This document shows, piece by piece, positions 42,512 through 50,705 of a stretch of DNA of 57,682 nt. The stretch is from Flavobacterium psychrophilum (lineage in GTDB: Bacteria; Bacteroidota; Bacteroidia; Flavobacteriales; Flavobacteriaceae), in contig CAMDQL010000003.1 in the NCBI GenBank assembly GCA_945905915.1, positions 1 through 57,682 on the forward strand, given 5' to 3'. How positions within the stretch are numbered: the stretch's first letter is position 1; each line of letters starts with the position of its first letter. The translations under genes were made by a program, and so were the position numbers. Under the pieces are notes generated by a model. The model made no database searches, was not told the DNA's origin, and saw only the letters and a program-made list of their open reading frames with translations.

Positions 42512-43304
42512 AAATATTCACAGACCAAATTGGAACCCAACATACTTTTGAATACACACCTAAACGAATAATTTCTTTAGTGCCATCTCAAACGGAGTTA
42601 TTATTTGATTTAGGTTTAGAAGATGCAATTGTGGGTATAACCAAATTTTGCGTGCACCCCATCATTTTAAAGGGATTAAAACTGTTGTAGGCGGCACTAA
42701 ATCTGTTAAAATAGCTAAAATAAAAGCACTTCAGCCCGAAATTATCATTTGCAATAAAGAAGAGAATACGTTAGAAATCGTTCAGGAATTATCCCAAATT
42801 TGCCCCGTTTGGGTAACTGATATTGTTTCAATTGACGATAATTTGCAAATGATTTACGATTTCGGACAACTATTCAATAAACGTACTGAAGCTCAAAAAT
42901 GGATTGATAAAATTAATTTTGCCCACCAAGATTTCAAGCAATTTATCAAAGACAAACCGGTTAAAAAAGCAGCTTATTTTATTTGGGCAAATCCTTTTAT
43001 GGTTGCTGGAAATCATACCTTCATCAATGAATTGTTGCAATTGAATCATTTCGAAAATATTTATAAATGTAAAGATGGGCGTTATCCAGAAATTGAGTTG
43101 AAAAAATTTCGTTTAGACGGCGACCCCGATTATGTGTTCTTGTCTTCCGAACCTTTTCCGTTTACTGACGAGCATGCATTTGAAATAGGACGTTTTACCC
43201 ATCATGCAAAAACGGTTTTTGTAGACGGCGAAATGTTTTCTTGGTATGGAAGTAGATTATTGAAAGCCTTTGACTATTTCAAATTACTACATTCAAAAAT
43301 CTAG
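42505..43304 (+). pseudogene. ABC-type cobalamin/metal-binding protein (BtuF-like), frameshifted
   Basis: Two overlapping frames together make one helical-backbone metal receptor. Frame 1 (from TTG 42505) gives KQIFTDQIG..TPKRIISLVPSQTELLFDLGLEDAIVGITKFCVHP; frame 2 (to 43304) resumes HHFKGIKTVVGGTKS..EIIICNKEEN and runs to the normal end. The break is at 42657-42660, where four C stand and five would restore CVHPHHFKG. Joined, it would be about 265 residues without a signal peptide. It might be a true recent mutation, a sequencing error or a slippage site. No permease gene is adjacent. Confidence 0.8.
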
Positions 43305-43352
43305 TTTGTAAGCTCTTTTTATTGTTTTCTTTTCTTTTTCATCTTAAAAAGC

Positions 43353-43360
43353 TACATTTG
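43353..43360 (+). promoter_or_regulatory. TAnnTTTG promoter for alpha/beta hydrolase
   Basis: TACATTTG, 16 bp before the TTG start at 43377. Confidence 0.65.
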
Positions 43361-43376
43361 AACAAAATAACGAGCA

Positions 43377-44168
43377 TTGATTTCTTACACAATTTATAAA
43401 AACGAAATGAGTACTGAATGGGTAACTTTTGTTCATGGAGCAGGAGGTAGTTCTTCTATTTGGTTCAAGCAAATTCGTGATTTTCATAAACATTTCAATG
43501 TCTTGTTGCTCGATTTACGTGGACACGGCAATTCAAATGAGCAAATAAAAACGGCTTTTAAGCAAAAATATACCTTCAAATCCATTGCAAATGATGTAAT
43601 TGAAGTGATTGATCATCTTCAAATAAATAGTTCGCATTTTGTTGGCATTTCGTTAGGTTCAATTGTGATTCGTCAATTGGCAGAAATGTATCCTACTCGT
43701 GTACAAAGTATGATTCTAGGCGGCGCCATTTTAAAAATGAACTTTCGTTCGCAAATCTTAATGCGATTAGGAAATACCTTTAAATACGTGTTGCCTTATT
43801 TGGTTTTATATAAATTCTTTGCCTTTGTGATCATGCCTAAAAAAAACCACAAAAACTCTCGGTTGTTATTTATAAACGAAGCCAAGAAACTCTATCAAAA
43901 AGAATTTATTAAATGGTTTAAATTAACCGCCGAAATTAATCCTGTTTTACGTTTGTTTAGACAAATTGAATTAGATATTCCTACGCTTTATGTTATGGGA
44001 GAAGAAGATTATATGTTTTTACCTTCTGTAAGACAAGTAGTTGCCAATCATGCAAAAACGGCCGAATTATTTATTATTCAAAACTGCGGACATGTGGTTA
44101 ATGTAGAGCAACCCTTTATTTTTAATGAAACCGTAATTGGGTATATAAGAAATGGGAGTCTGAAGTAA
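43377..44168 (+). CDS. Alpha/beta hydrolase (TTG start)
   Basis: A 263-residue alpha/beta hydrolase. VHGAGGSSSIWF is the oxyanion region, LDLRGHGNS follows, GISLGS holds the nucleophile Ser, GEEDYMFLP the likely acid and NCGHVVNVEQP the His. The catalytic triad looks complete. The TTG start (MISYTIYKN) is favoured because the promoter lies just upstream; an ATG at 43407 is possible. Substrate unknown. Confidence 0.87.
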   Translation: MISYTIYKNEMSTEWVTFVHGAGGSSSIWFKQIRDFHKHFNVLLLDLRGHGNSNEQIKTAFKQKYTFKSIANDVIEVIDHLQINSSHFVGISLGSIVIRQLAEMYPTRVQSMILGGAILKMNFRSQILMRLGNTFKYVLPYLVLYKFFAFVIMPKKNHKNSRLLFINEAKKLYQKEFIKWFKLTAEINPVLRLFRQIELDIPTLYVMGEEDYMFLPSVRQVVANHAKTAELFIIQNCGHVVNVEQPFIFNETVIGYIRNGSLK

Positions 44169-44225
44169 CGTTTCACGGCTTCAAGAAGTGGCTTTTTTTA
44201 AAGAGGGAAAAGAAGTGAGGTAAAA

Positions 44226-44253
44226 AAAAATCCTCAAATGCTTGAGGATTTTT
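44226..44253. terminator. Bidirectional terminator
   Basis: Stem AAAAATCCTCAA / TTGAGGATTTTT with ATGC loop between the convergent hydrolase and transketolase genes. Confidence 0.9.
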
Positions 44254-44273
44254 AATATAGGTAAAGTAGACTA

Positions 44274-45227
44274 TTATTTTCGAGCAACTACTTTTTCAGC
44301 TTTTTCAATAATAGCGGCACTGTTTAAACCGTATTTTTCCATTAATTGGTCAGGTGTTCCGCTTTCGCCAAAACTATCGTTTACCGCCACAAACTCTTGT
44401 GGTACTAAATGGTTTTGTACTAAACATCTAGAAACACTTTCTCCTAAACCACCAATAATGTTGTGCTCTTCTGCAGTAACTACACAACCTGTTTTTTGAA
44501 CCGATTTTAAAATCGCTTCTTCATCCAAAGGTTTAATGGTGTGAATGTTAATTACTTCGGCTGAAATTCCTTTTGCTTCTAAGGCTTCTGCTGCTACTAA
44601 TGCTTCCCAAACTAAATGTCCGGTAGCTATAATCGTAACATCGGTACCTTCGTTTAAAAGAAACGCTTTTCCAATTACAAAAGGTTCGTCAGCAGGCATA
44701 AAGTTTGGCACTACTGGGCGACCAAAACGCAAATAAGCTGGACCATGATGATCGGCTAACGCTAAAGTTGCTGCTTTGGTTTGGTTGTAATCACAAGTAT
44801 TAATCACCGTCATTCCAGGTAACATTTTCATTAAACCAATGTCCTCTAAAATTTGATGCGTGGCTCCGTCTTCCCCTAAAGTCAATCCGGCATGCGAAGC
44901 ACAAATTTTTACATTTTTATCTGAATACGCCACCGATTGACGAATTTGATCGTATACTCTTCCGGTAGAAAAGTTTGCAAACGTTCCAGTAAACGGAATT
45001 TTCCCACCAATGGTTAAACCTGCTGCAATGCCTATCATGTTGGCTTCTGCAATTCCGATTTGGAAAAAACGCTCAGGATGGTTTTTCTTGAAATCATCAA
45101 ATTTTAATGACCCAATTAAATCAGCACAAAGTGCCACTACATTTTCATTTTTGTGACCTAACTCGGTCATACCAGCTCCAAATCCCGAACGGGTATCTTT
45201 ACTGCCTTGGTTGATATATTTTTTCAT
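44274..45227 (-). CDS. Transketolase, C-terminal subunit
   Basis: A 317-residue protein holding the pyrimidine-binding and C-terminal domains of transketolase: DTRSGFGAGMTELG, then GEDGATHQILEDIGLMKMLPGM and RFGRP. The companion N-terminal subunit lies just upstream, so the enzyme is split in two. Together they shuttle two-carbon units in the pentose phosphate pathway with thiamine pyrophosphate. The split arrangement is seen in several bacterial groups and archaea. Confidence 0.93.
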   Translation of the reverse strand: MKKYINQGSKDTRSGFGAGMTELGHKNENVVALCADLIGSLKFDDFKKNHPERFFQIGIAEANMIGIAAGLTIGGKIPFTGTFANFSTGRVYDQIRQSVAYSDKNVKICASHAGLTLGEDGATHQILEDIGLMKMLPGMTVINTCDYNQTKAATLALADHHGPAYLRFGRPVVPNFMPADEPFVIGKAFLLNEGTDVTIIATGHLVWEALVAAEALEAKGISAEVINIHTIKPLDEEAILKSVQKTGCVVTAEEHNIIGGLGESVSRCLVQNHLVPQEFVAVNDSFGESGTPDQLMEKYGLNSAAIIEKAEKVVARK

Positions 45228-45252
45228 TTATTTTTTAATTTAATAGCATTCT

Positions 45253-45287
45253 ACTGAACACTTGAAACTGAAAACTGAGTACTGATT
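45253..45287. repeat. Perfect period-7 array (ACTGAAA type)
   Basis: ACT units start at 45253, 45260, 45267, 45274 and 45281, each exactly 7 bp apart, in the 58-bp gap between the two transketolase genes; it ends at the stop codon of the upstream subunit. Confidence 0.88.
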
Positions 45288-46131
45288 AATAGTCTCCTAA
45301 ATTTGCCACATTTTGTGCTAATGCATTGGCTAATTGCTCATCGTTTGGTGCTTTACCATGCCAAGCGTGTGTGTGCATCATAAAATCTACACCATTACCC
45401 ATTTCGGTATGCAATAAAATACAAACGGGTTTACCGTTACCAGATTTTGCTTTCACTTCAGTTAATCCTGCTTTGATAGCATCAATGTCATTACCAGCTG
45501 TAACTTCTAATACAATCCAGTCAAATGCTTCAAATTTTGCTTTTATACTTCCCATTGCCAAAACTTCGTCTGTAGTTCCGTCAATTTGTTTTCCGTTCAA
45601 ATCGATGGTAGCAATTAAGTTATCTACTTTTTTTGCCGAAGCATACATGATGGCTTCCCAATTTTGACCTTCTTGCAATTCACCATCGCCTAAAAGAGCA
45701 AATACCAAATGGTTGTCTTTGTTTAATTTTTTAGCTTGAGCAGCACCAATTGCTACCGACAAACCTTGACCTAATGAACCCGAAGCCATTCTAATTCCTG
45801 GCAAACCTTCGTGAGTTGTTGGGTGACCTTGTAATCTCGAATTCAATTTTCTAAAGGTAGCTAATTCGGCTACTGGAAAATACCCACTTCTTGCTAAAAC
45901 GCTGTAAAAAACTGGAGAAATATGGCCGTTCGATAAGAAGAAAATATCCTCGTTTATGCCGTCCATAGAAAAACCAGGGTTGCGTTTCATAACGTCTTGG
46001 TAAAGGGTTACCAAAAATTCGGCACATCCTAAAGAACCTCCTGGATGACCTGAATTTACGGCATGAACCATACGAAGAATGTCTCTTCGAACTTGTGTTG
46101 TAAAATCGTGTAGTTGTTGTGTGTTAGACAT
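45286..46131 (-). CDS. Transketolase, N-terminal subunit
   Basis: A 281-residue protein with the thiamine-diphosphate-binding domain. HAVNSGHPGGSLGCAE is the substrate channel His region, and GDGELQEGQNWEAIMYA through NLIATIDLN is the TPP-Mg motif. It ends LANALAQNVANLGDY, close to the C-terminal subunit gene, so both are co-transcribed from the promoter at 46160. Confidence 0.93.
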   Translation of the reverse strand: MSNTQQLHDFTTQVRRDILRMVHAVNSGHPGGSLGCAEFLVTLYQDVMKRNPGFSMDGINEDIFFLSNGHISPVFYSVLARSGYFPVAELATFRKLNSRLQGHPTTHEGLPGIRMASGSLGQGLSVAIGAAQAKKLNKDNHLVFALLGDGELQEGQNWEAIMYASAKKVDNLIATIDLNGKQIDGTTDEVLAMGSIKAKFEAFDWIVLEVTAGNDIDAIKAGLTEVKAKSGNGKPVCILLHTEMGNGVDFMMHTHAWHGKAPNDEQLANALAQNVANLGDY

Positions 46132-46159
46132 TTATAATAGAATATGTGTTATATGTCCA

Positions 46160-46167
46160 CAAAAGTA
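46160..46167 (-). promoter_or_regulatory. TAnnTTTG promoter for split transketolase
   Basis: TACTTTTG on the minus strand, 28 bp before the ATG at 46131. Confidence 0.68.
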
Positions 46168-46311
46168 ATTTTATTTTTTTGGTGCTACAAATCATTTTAT
46201 GAGAAGTTATTAAGAATTGTTGATAATAAAATTAAAAAGGAGAAAGTAAAAAGGATAAAGTAATTGAGATGAAGTAAACCGATTTTTGAATTTTACTGAA
46301 TTTCATAAATA

Positions 46312-46345
46312 ATTCCAAATTCTAATTTCTAAATTCTAAATTCAA
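46312..46345. repeat. Perfect period-7 array (AAATTCT type)
   Basis: TTC starts at 46313, 46320, 46327, 46334 and 46341, exactly 7 bp apart, directly before the tgt promoter. Confidence 0.88.
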
Positions 46346-46346
46346 T

Positions 46347-46354
46347 TATCTTTG
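46347..46354 (+). promoter_or_regulatory. TAnnTTTG promoter for tgt
   Basis: TATCTTTG, 19 bp before the ATG at 46374. Confidence 0.72.
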
Positions 46355-46373
46355 CGTTTCGTAAAAGCACACT

Positions 46374-47504
46374 ATGAAGTTTGATTTAATAACCAAAGAT
46401 CCACAAAGCAAAGCCAGAGCCGGAAAAATAACAACCGATCACGGAGTTATTGAAACGCCGATATTTATGCCTGTTGGCACTGTTGCCTCGGTAAAAGGGG
46501 TACACCAACGCGAATTAAGAGAAGACATTAATCCTGATATTATTCTTGGCAATACCTATCATTTATATTTAAGACCGCAAACTAAAATTTTAGAAGCTGC
46601 GGGTGGTTTACATAAATTTATGAATTGGGATCGAAATATCTTAACCGATTCTGGTGGTTACCAAGTGTATTCGTTGTCGTCTAATCGAAAAATTAAAGAA
46701 GAAGGAGTTAAATTTAAATCGCATATAGATGGTTCTTACCATTTTTTTTCTCCAGAAAATGTAATGGAAGTTCAGCGTACTATTGGTGCCGATATTATTA
46801 TGGCTTTTGACGAATGTACGCCGTATCCTTGCGATTATCGCTATGCCAAACGTTCGATGCACATGACGCACCGTTGGTTAGATCGATGCATCAATCATTT
46901 AGAAAAATTACCTTTTAAATATGGATTCGAACAAACGTTTTTTCCTATTGTTCAAGGAAGTACGTATAAAGATTTGCGAGCGCAATCGGCTGAATATATT
47001 GCAAATGCGGGCGCTCAAGGAAATGCAATCGGAGGCTTATCAGTAGGCGAACCTGCTGAAGAAATGTATGCAATGACCGAAGTAGTTACTGCAATTCTAC
47101 CCGAAGACAAACCTCGTTATTTAATGGGAGTTGGAACGCCAATCAATATTTTAGAGAATATTGCGTTAGGAATTGATATGTTTGATTGTGTAATGCCAAC
47201 ACGTAATGCTAGAAACGGTATGTTGTTCACAGCACACGGAACTATGAATATGAAAAATAAAAAGTGGGAAGATGATTTTTCTCCTATTGACGAAATGGGT
47301 CATACATGGGTAGATACTGAATATTCAAAAGCTTATTTGCGCCATTTATTTGCTGCCGATGAGTTTTTAGGAAAACAAATTGCAACCATTCACAATTTAG
47401 GTTTTTACATGTGGTTAGTTCGCGAAGCTAGAAGACAAATTATCGCAGGAACATTCAGAGCATGGAAAGATAAAATGGTAGTACAAATGAGTCAAAGACT
47501 TTAA
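46374..47504 (+). CDS. tgt: tRNA-guanine(34) transglycosylase, zinc-ligand-deficient form
   Basis: A 376-residue enzyme exchanging guanine-34 for preQ1 in queuosine tRNAs. Active-site parts are intact: TDSGGYQVYSL, with catalytic Asp in MFDCVMPTRNARNG and DECTPYPCDY in substrate binding. In Escherichia coli the zinc site is a CxCxxC followed by a distant His; here the aligned segment reads DEMGHTWVDTEYSKAYL, with no cysteine, while the His of ATIHNLG remains. First gene of a probable unit with the LptF/G permease. Confidence 0.95.
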   Translation: MKFDLITKDPQSKARAGKITTDHGVIETPIFMPVGTVASVKGVHQRELREDINPDIILGNTYHLYLRPQTKILEAAGGLHKFMNWDRNILTDSGGYQVYSLSSNRKIKEEGVKFKSHIDGSYHFFSPENVMEVQRTIGADIIMAFDECTPYPCDYRYAKRSMHMTHRWLDRCINHLEKLPFKYGFEQTFFPIVQGSTYKDLRAQSAEYIANAGAQGNAIGGLSVGEPAEEMYAMTEVVTAILPEDKPRYLMGVGTPINILENIALGIDMFDCVMPTRNARNGMLFTAHGTMNMKNKKWEDDFSPIDEMGHTWVDTEYSKAYLRHLFAADEFLGKQIATIHNLGFYMWLVREARRQIIAGTFRAWKDKMVVQMSQRL

Positions 47505-47509
47505 AATTT

Positions 47510-47567
47510 GTTTCAAGTTTCAAGTTTCAAGTTGGTTTGAAACCTGAAACTTGAAACTTGAAACTTG
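47510..47567. repeat. Long CAAGTTT palindrome between tgt and the LptF/G gene
   Basis: Three CAAGTTT-type heptads (47514-47533) are matched by a perfect 20-bp reverse complement at 47548-47567. The 14-nt loop itself contains GGTTTGAAACC. The repeat ends 4 bp before the ATG at 47572. Confidence 0.92.
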
Positions 47568-47571
47568 TAAT

Positions 47572-48660
47572 ATGAAAATAATAGATAAATACATTTTAAA
47601 ACGCTATTTGGTTACTTTTTCGGTGATGTTAATTATGTTTATTCCCATTGGAATTACGATTGATGTTTCTGAAAAAGTAAATCGAATGATTGAAAATAAA
47701 CTACCATTGAAAGCTATTTTAGTTTATTATGGCGATTTTACTATTTATTTTGCAAATCTTTTGTTTCCAATTTTTTTATTTTTATCCATTATTTGGTTTA
47801 CTTCAAAACTAGCAAATAACACCGAAATTATTGCTATTTTGAGTTCGGGTATATCGTTTACTCGATTTCTTCGACCATTTATTTATGGTGCAGTTATCGT
47901 ATCCATTTTTGCTTTAATTATGGGATTCTTTTTGGTGCCAAAAGCAAGTAAGGGTTTTAATGATTTTAGATACCAAAATTTAAAAGGAAACACACAAACG
48001 AGAGAAACTTCAGATATTTTTAGACAAATAAAAAAAGAGGGCAATATTGAAGAAAACATCTATGTGAGTAATTTTAATTATTTATCTCAAACGGGATTTA
48101 ATTTCACATATGAGTTACTAAAAGATAATAAATTAATAGAAAAAGTAAACGCTAATCGTATTCGTTATGATGAAATAAAAAAGACTTATATTTTATACAA
48201 TTATAACAAGCGTATAGTAGGAATAGATAATGATCAACTCATTAAGAGCGATAAAATTACGATTAATTATAATTTTGAACCCGATGATTTAACACCAGTC
48301 GTATATGTTGCAGAAACCATGACAATTGGTCAATTAAATAGATTCATTAACAAAGAACGTGCTAGAGGTAATGCAAACATTAATACTTATTTAGTAGTTT
48401 TTTATAAGAAATTTAGTTTGCCAGTTTCTGCATTTATATTGACAATAATTGCTGTTGCAGTTTCTTCTATGAAACGAAGAGGCGGTATGGGAGTCAATTT
48501 AGCCATCGGTATAATCATTGCTTTTGTATTCATTTTCTTTGATAAAGTTTTCGGAACATTAGCGGAAAAGTCTAGTATACCGGCATTTATTGCGGTTTGG
48601 TTACCCAATTTTGTTTTTGGAATATTAGCTTATTATTTATTACGAAATGCCAAACGATAA
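47572..48660 (+). CDS. LptF/LptG family permease
   Basis: A 362-residue inner-membrane protein of the LPS-export permease family, which with LptB moves lipopolysaccharide toward the outer membrane. It opens IIDKYILKRYLVTFSVMLIMF; three N-terminal helices, a periplasmic beta-jellyroll domain (residues about 125-255) and three C-terminal helices are visible, the last ending PNFVFGILAYYLLRN. The upstream TTG inside the repeat is rejected in favour of ATG 47572. Start overlaps nothing, but its end overlaps the EamA gene by 14 bp. Confidence 0.9.
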   Translation: MKIIDKYILKRYLVTFSVMLIMFIPIGITIDVSEKVNRMIENKLPLKAILVYYGDFTIYFANLLFPIFLFLSIIWFTSKLANNTEIIAILSSGISFTRFLRPFIYGAVIVSIFALIMGFFLVPKASKGFNDFRYQNLKGNTQTRETSDIFRQIKKEGNIEENIYVSNFNYLSQTGFNFTYELLKDNKLIEKVNANRIRYDEIKKTYILYNYNKRIVGIDNDQLIKSDKITINYNFEPDDLTPVVYVAETMTIGQLNRFINKERARGNANINTYLVVFYKKFSLPVSAFILTIIAVAVSSMKRRGGMGVNLAIGIIIAFVFIFFDKVFGTLAEKSSIPAFIAVWLPNFVFGILAYYLLRNAKR

Positions 48661-49531
48661 CGTAAAAAGTTATTTGCATCTTCATTTAATTGTATTTATT
48701 TGGGGATTTACAGCCATTCTAGGTAGATTAATTTCGCTAGATGCTTTGCCATTAGTTTGGTTCAGAATGTTGTTTGCCGTATTTTTTATATTCGCATACA
48801 TTCGATATAAACGCATTCCAACAAAAATTCCGAGGCAAATTATTTTCAAATTTTTAATAGCAGGATTGATTATTGCTTTGCATTGGTTTACTTTCTTTAG
48901 AGCCATTAAAGTGGCTAATGTTTCCATTACTTTAGCTTGTCTGTCAACGGGTGCTTTTTTTGCCTCATTAATCGAACCTTTGTTTTTTGGAAAAAAGATT
49001 GTTTGGTATGAAATTTTCTTTGGTTTAATTGTTATTGCTGGACTTACGATTATTTTTAATGTTGAAACTAATTATGTTGAAGGCATTATATTAGCATTAA
49101 TTTCCGCTTTCCTATCTGCGTTATTTGCAGTGATCAATAGTAAGTTTGTGAAAGAGTATAAACCTACAATTATTTCATTTTATGAATTATCGGGAGGGGT
49201 ATTGTTCTTTTCAATTTCATTGCTGTTTACCAATAGTTTTTCAGCAGAATTTTTTCAACTGACTACTACCGATTTAGTTTATTTATTCATTTTAAGTTCT
49301 GTTTGTACGGCCTATGCATTTATTGCTTCTACAGCGGTTATGAAATATTTAAGTCCTTATACCGTAATGCTAACGATTAATTTAGAGCCTATTTATGGTA
49401 TCATTTTAGCCTATTTTATTTTTGAGGATTCAGAACAAATGTCACCCATGTTTTATTTAGGCGCACTCATTATTTTAGCGACTGTAATTGCAAATGGTAT
49501 TGTAAAAGGTTATAAAAAAAATCACAACTAA
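48647..49531 (+). CDS. EamA/DMT family transporter
   Basis: A 294-residue inner-membrane protein with about ten hydrophobic helices in two EamA halves (FIWGFTAILGRLISLDALPLVWFRM; later IISFYELSGGVLFFSIS and YTVMLTINLEPIYGIILAYFIF). Drug/metabolite transporters move small solutes; the substrate is unknown. Translationally coupled to the LptF/G gene by a 14-bp overlap. Confidence 0.9.
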   Translation: MPNDNVKSYLHLHLIVFIWGFTAILGRLISLDALPLVWFRMLFAVFFIFAYIRYKRIPTKIPRQIIFKFLIAGLIIALHWFTFFRAIKVANVSITLACLSTGAFFASLIEPLFFGKKIVWYEIFFGLIVIAGLTIIFNVETNYVEGIILALISAFLSALFAVINSKFVKEYKPTIISFYELSGGVLFFSISLLFTNSFSAEFFQLTTTDLVYLFILSSVCTAYAFIASTAVMKYLSPYTVMLTINLEPIYGIILAYFIFEDSEQMSPMFYLGALIILATVIANGIVKGYKKNHN

Positions 49532-49565
49532 TTAAAGATAAGTTTAGAATGTCAATTGAAAATTT

Positions 49566-49573
49566 TATCTTTG
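49566..49573 (+). promoter_or_regulatory. TAnnTTTG promoter for accA
   Basis: TATCTTTG, 33 bp before the ATG at 49607. Confidence 0.7.
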
Positions 49574-49606
49574 TACTATTAAAAACTAAACCCTAATAAA
49601 CCGATT

Positions 49607-50560
49607 ATGGAATATTTAGATTTTGAATTACCAATTAAAGAACTTGAAGATCAGTTAGATAAATGTCAAATCATTGGTCAAGAATCAGATGTTGATGTCT
49701 CAACAACGTGCAAGCAAATTGAGAAAAAACTAGAAGAAACTAAGCGAAAAATATATAAAAATCTTACGGCTTGGCAACGTGTGCAACTTTCAAGACACCC
49801 AAACAGACCGTATACGTTAGAACATATTACGAATTTAACTAAAGGTACTTTTTTAGAACTTTTTGGAGATCGTAATTTTAAAGATGATAAAGCCATGATA
49901 GGTGGTTTAGGCCAAATAGACGGTCAATCGTATATGATTATTGGTCAACAAAAAGGAATCAATACTAAAATGCGTCAGTACCGTAACTTTGGTATGGCAA
50001 ATCCAGAGGGTTATAGAAAAGCACTTCGCTTAATGAAAATGGCAGAGAAATTTGGTATTCCAGTTTTAACACTAGTTGATACTCCGGGTGCTTATCCAGG
50101 TTTAGAGGCTGAAGAACGCGGACAAGGAGAAGCTATTGCTCGTAATATTTTTGAAATGGTTCGTTTAAAAACACCTATTATTACTGTAATTATTGGAGAA
50201 GGTGCTTCCGGTGGAGCGTTAGGAATTGGAGTAGGAGATAGAGTTTTTATGTTAGAAAACACCTGGTATTCGGTAATTTCACCCGAATCTTGTTCGTCAA
50301 TATTATGGAGAAGTTGGGAATTTAAAGAACAAGCTGCAGATGCCCTAAAATTGACTTCTTTTGACATGAAAAAAAATAAGTTAATAGATGATATTATTCC
50401 TGAACCACTTGGTGGAGCTCATTATGATAAAGAAACTACTTTCAAAACGGTTGAGCAATATGTATCTAAAGCCTATGAAGAATTAAAAGATTTATCAACA
50501 ACCGAATTAGTTTCTCAGCGAATGGATAAATATTGTAAGATGGGTGAATTCAAAGAATAA
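49607..50560 (+). CDS. accA: Acetyl-CoA carboxylase carboxyltransferase alpha subunit
   Basis: A 317-residue subunit that with AccD transfers the carboxyl group from biotin to acetyl-CoA, starting fatty acid synthesis. Residues [68 protein letters not shown] and [12 protein letters not shown] are the crotonase-fold landmarks of AccA. Full length. Own promoter and terminator. Confidence 0.96.
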   Translation: MEYLDFELPIKELEDQLDKCQIIGQESDVDVSTTCKQIEKKLEETKRKIYKNLTAWQRVQLSRHPNRPYTLEHITNLTKGTFLELFGDRNFKDDKAMIGGLGQIDGQSYMIIGQQKGINTKMRQYRNFGMANPEGYRKALRLMKMAEKFGIPVLTLVDTPGAYPGLEAEERGQGEAIARNIFEMVRLKTPIITVIIGEGASGGALGIGVGDRVFMLENTWYSVISPESCSSILWRSWEFKEQAADALKLTSFDMKKNKLIDDIIPEPLGGAHYDKETTFKTVEQYVSKAYEELKDLSTTELVSQRMDKYCKMGEFKE

Positions 50561-50586
50561 CCCCTTTAACTTTCATATTAAAATAT

Positions 50587-50618
50587 AATCCGAAGCATTT
50601 AAGTTTCGGATTTTTTTT
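50587..50618 (+). terminator. Terminator of accA
   Basis: Stem AATCCGAA / TTCGGATT with a 10-nt loop and eight T. Confidence 0.85.
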
Positions 50619-50705
50619 GCTTTATTAACAAAAATATTCAGTTATCAACAAACGAGTCTTGAGAACTCAAATTATTTTTTTGTAAAAATTGGTTAACTTC
50701 GCAAT

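Noticed and set aside
47551..47571. TTG start for the LptF/G gene within the repeat
   Set aside because: ATG 47572 gives the family N-terminus; the added residues are repeat-derived.
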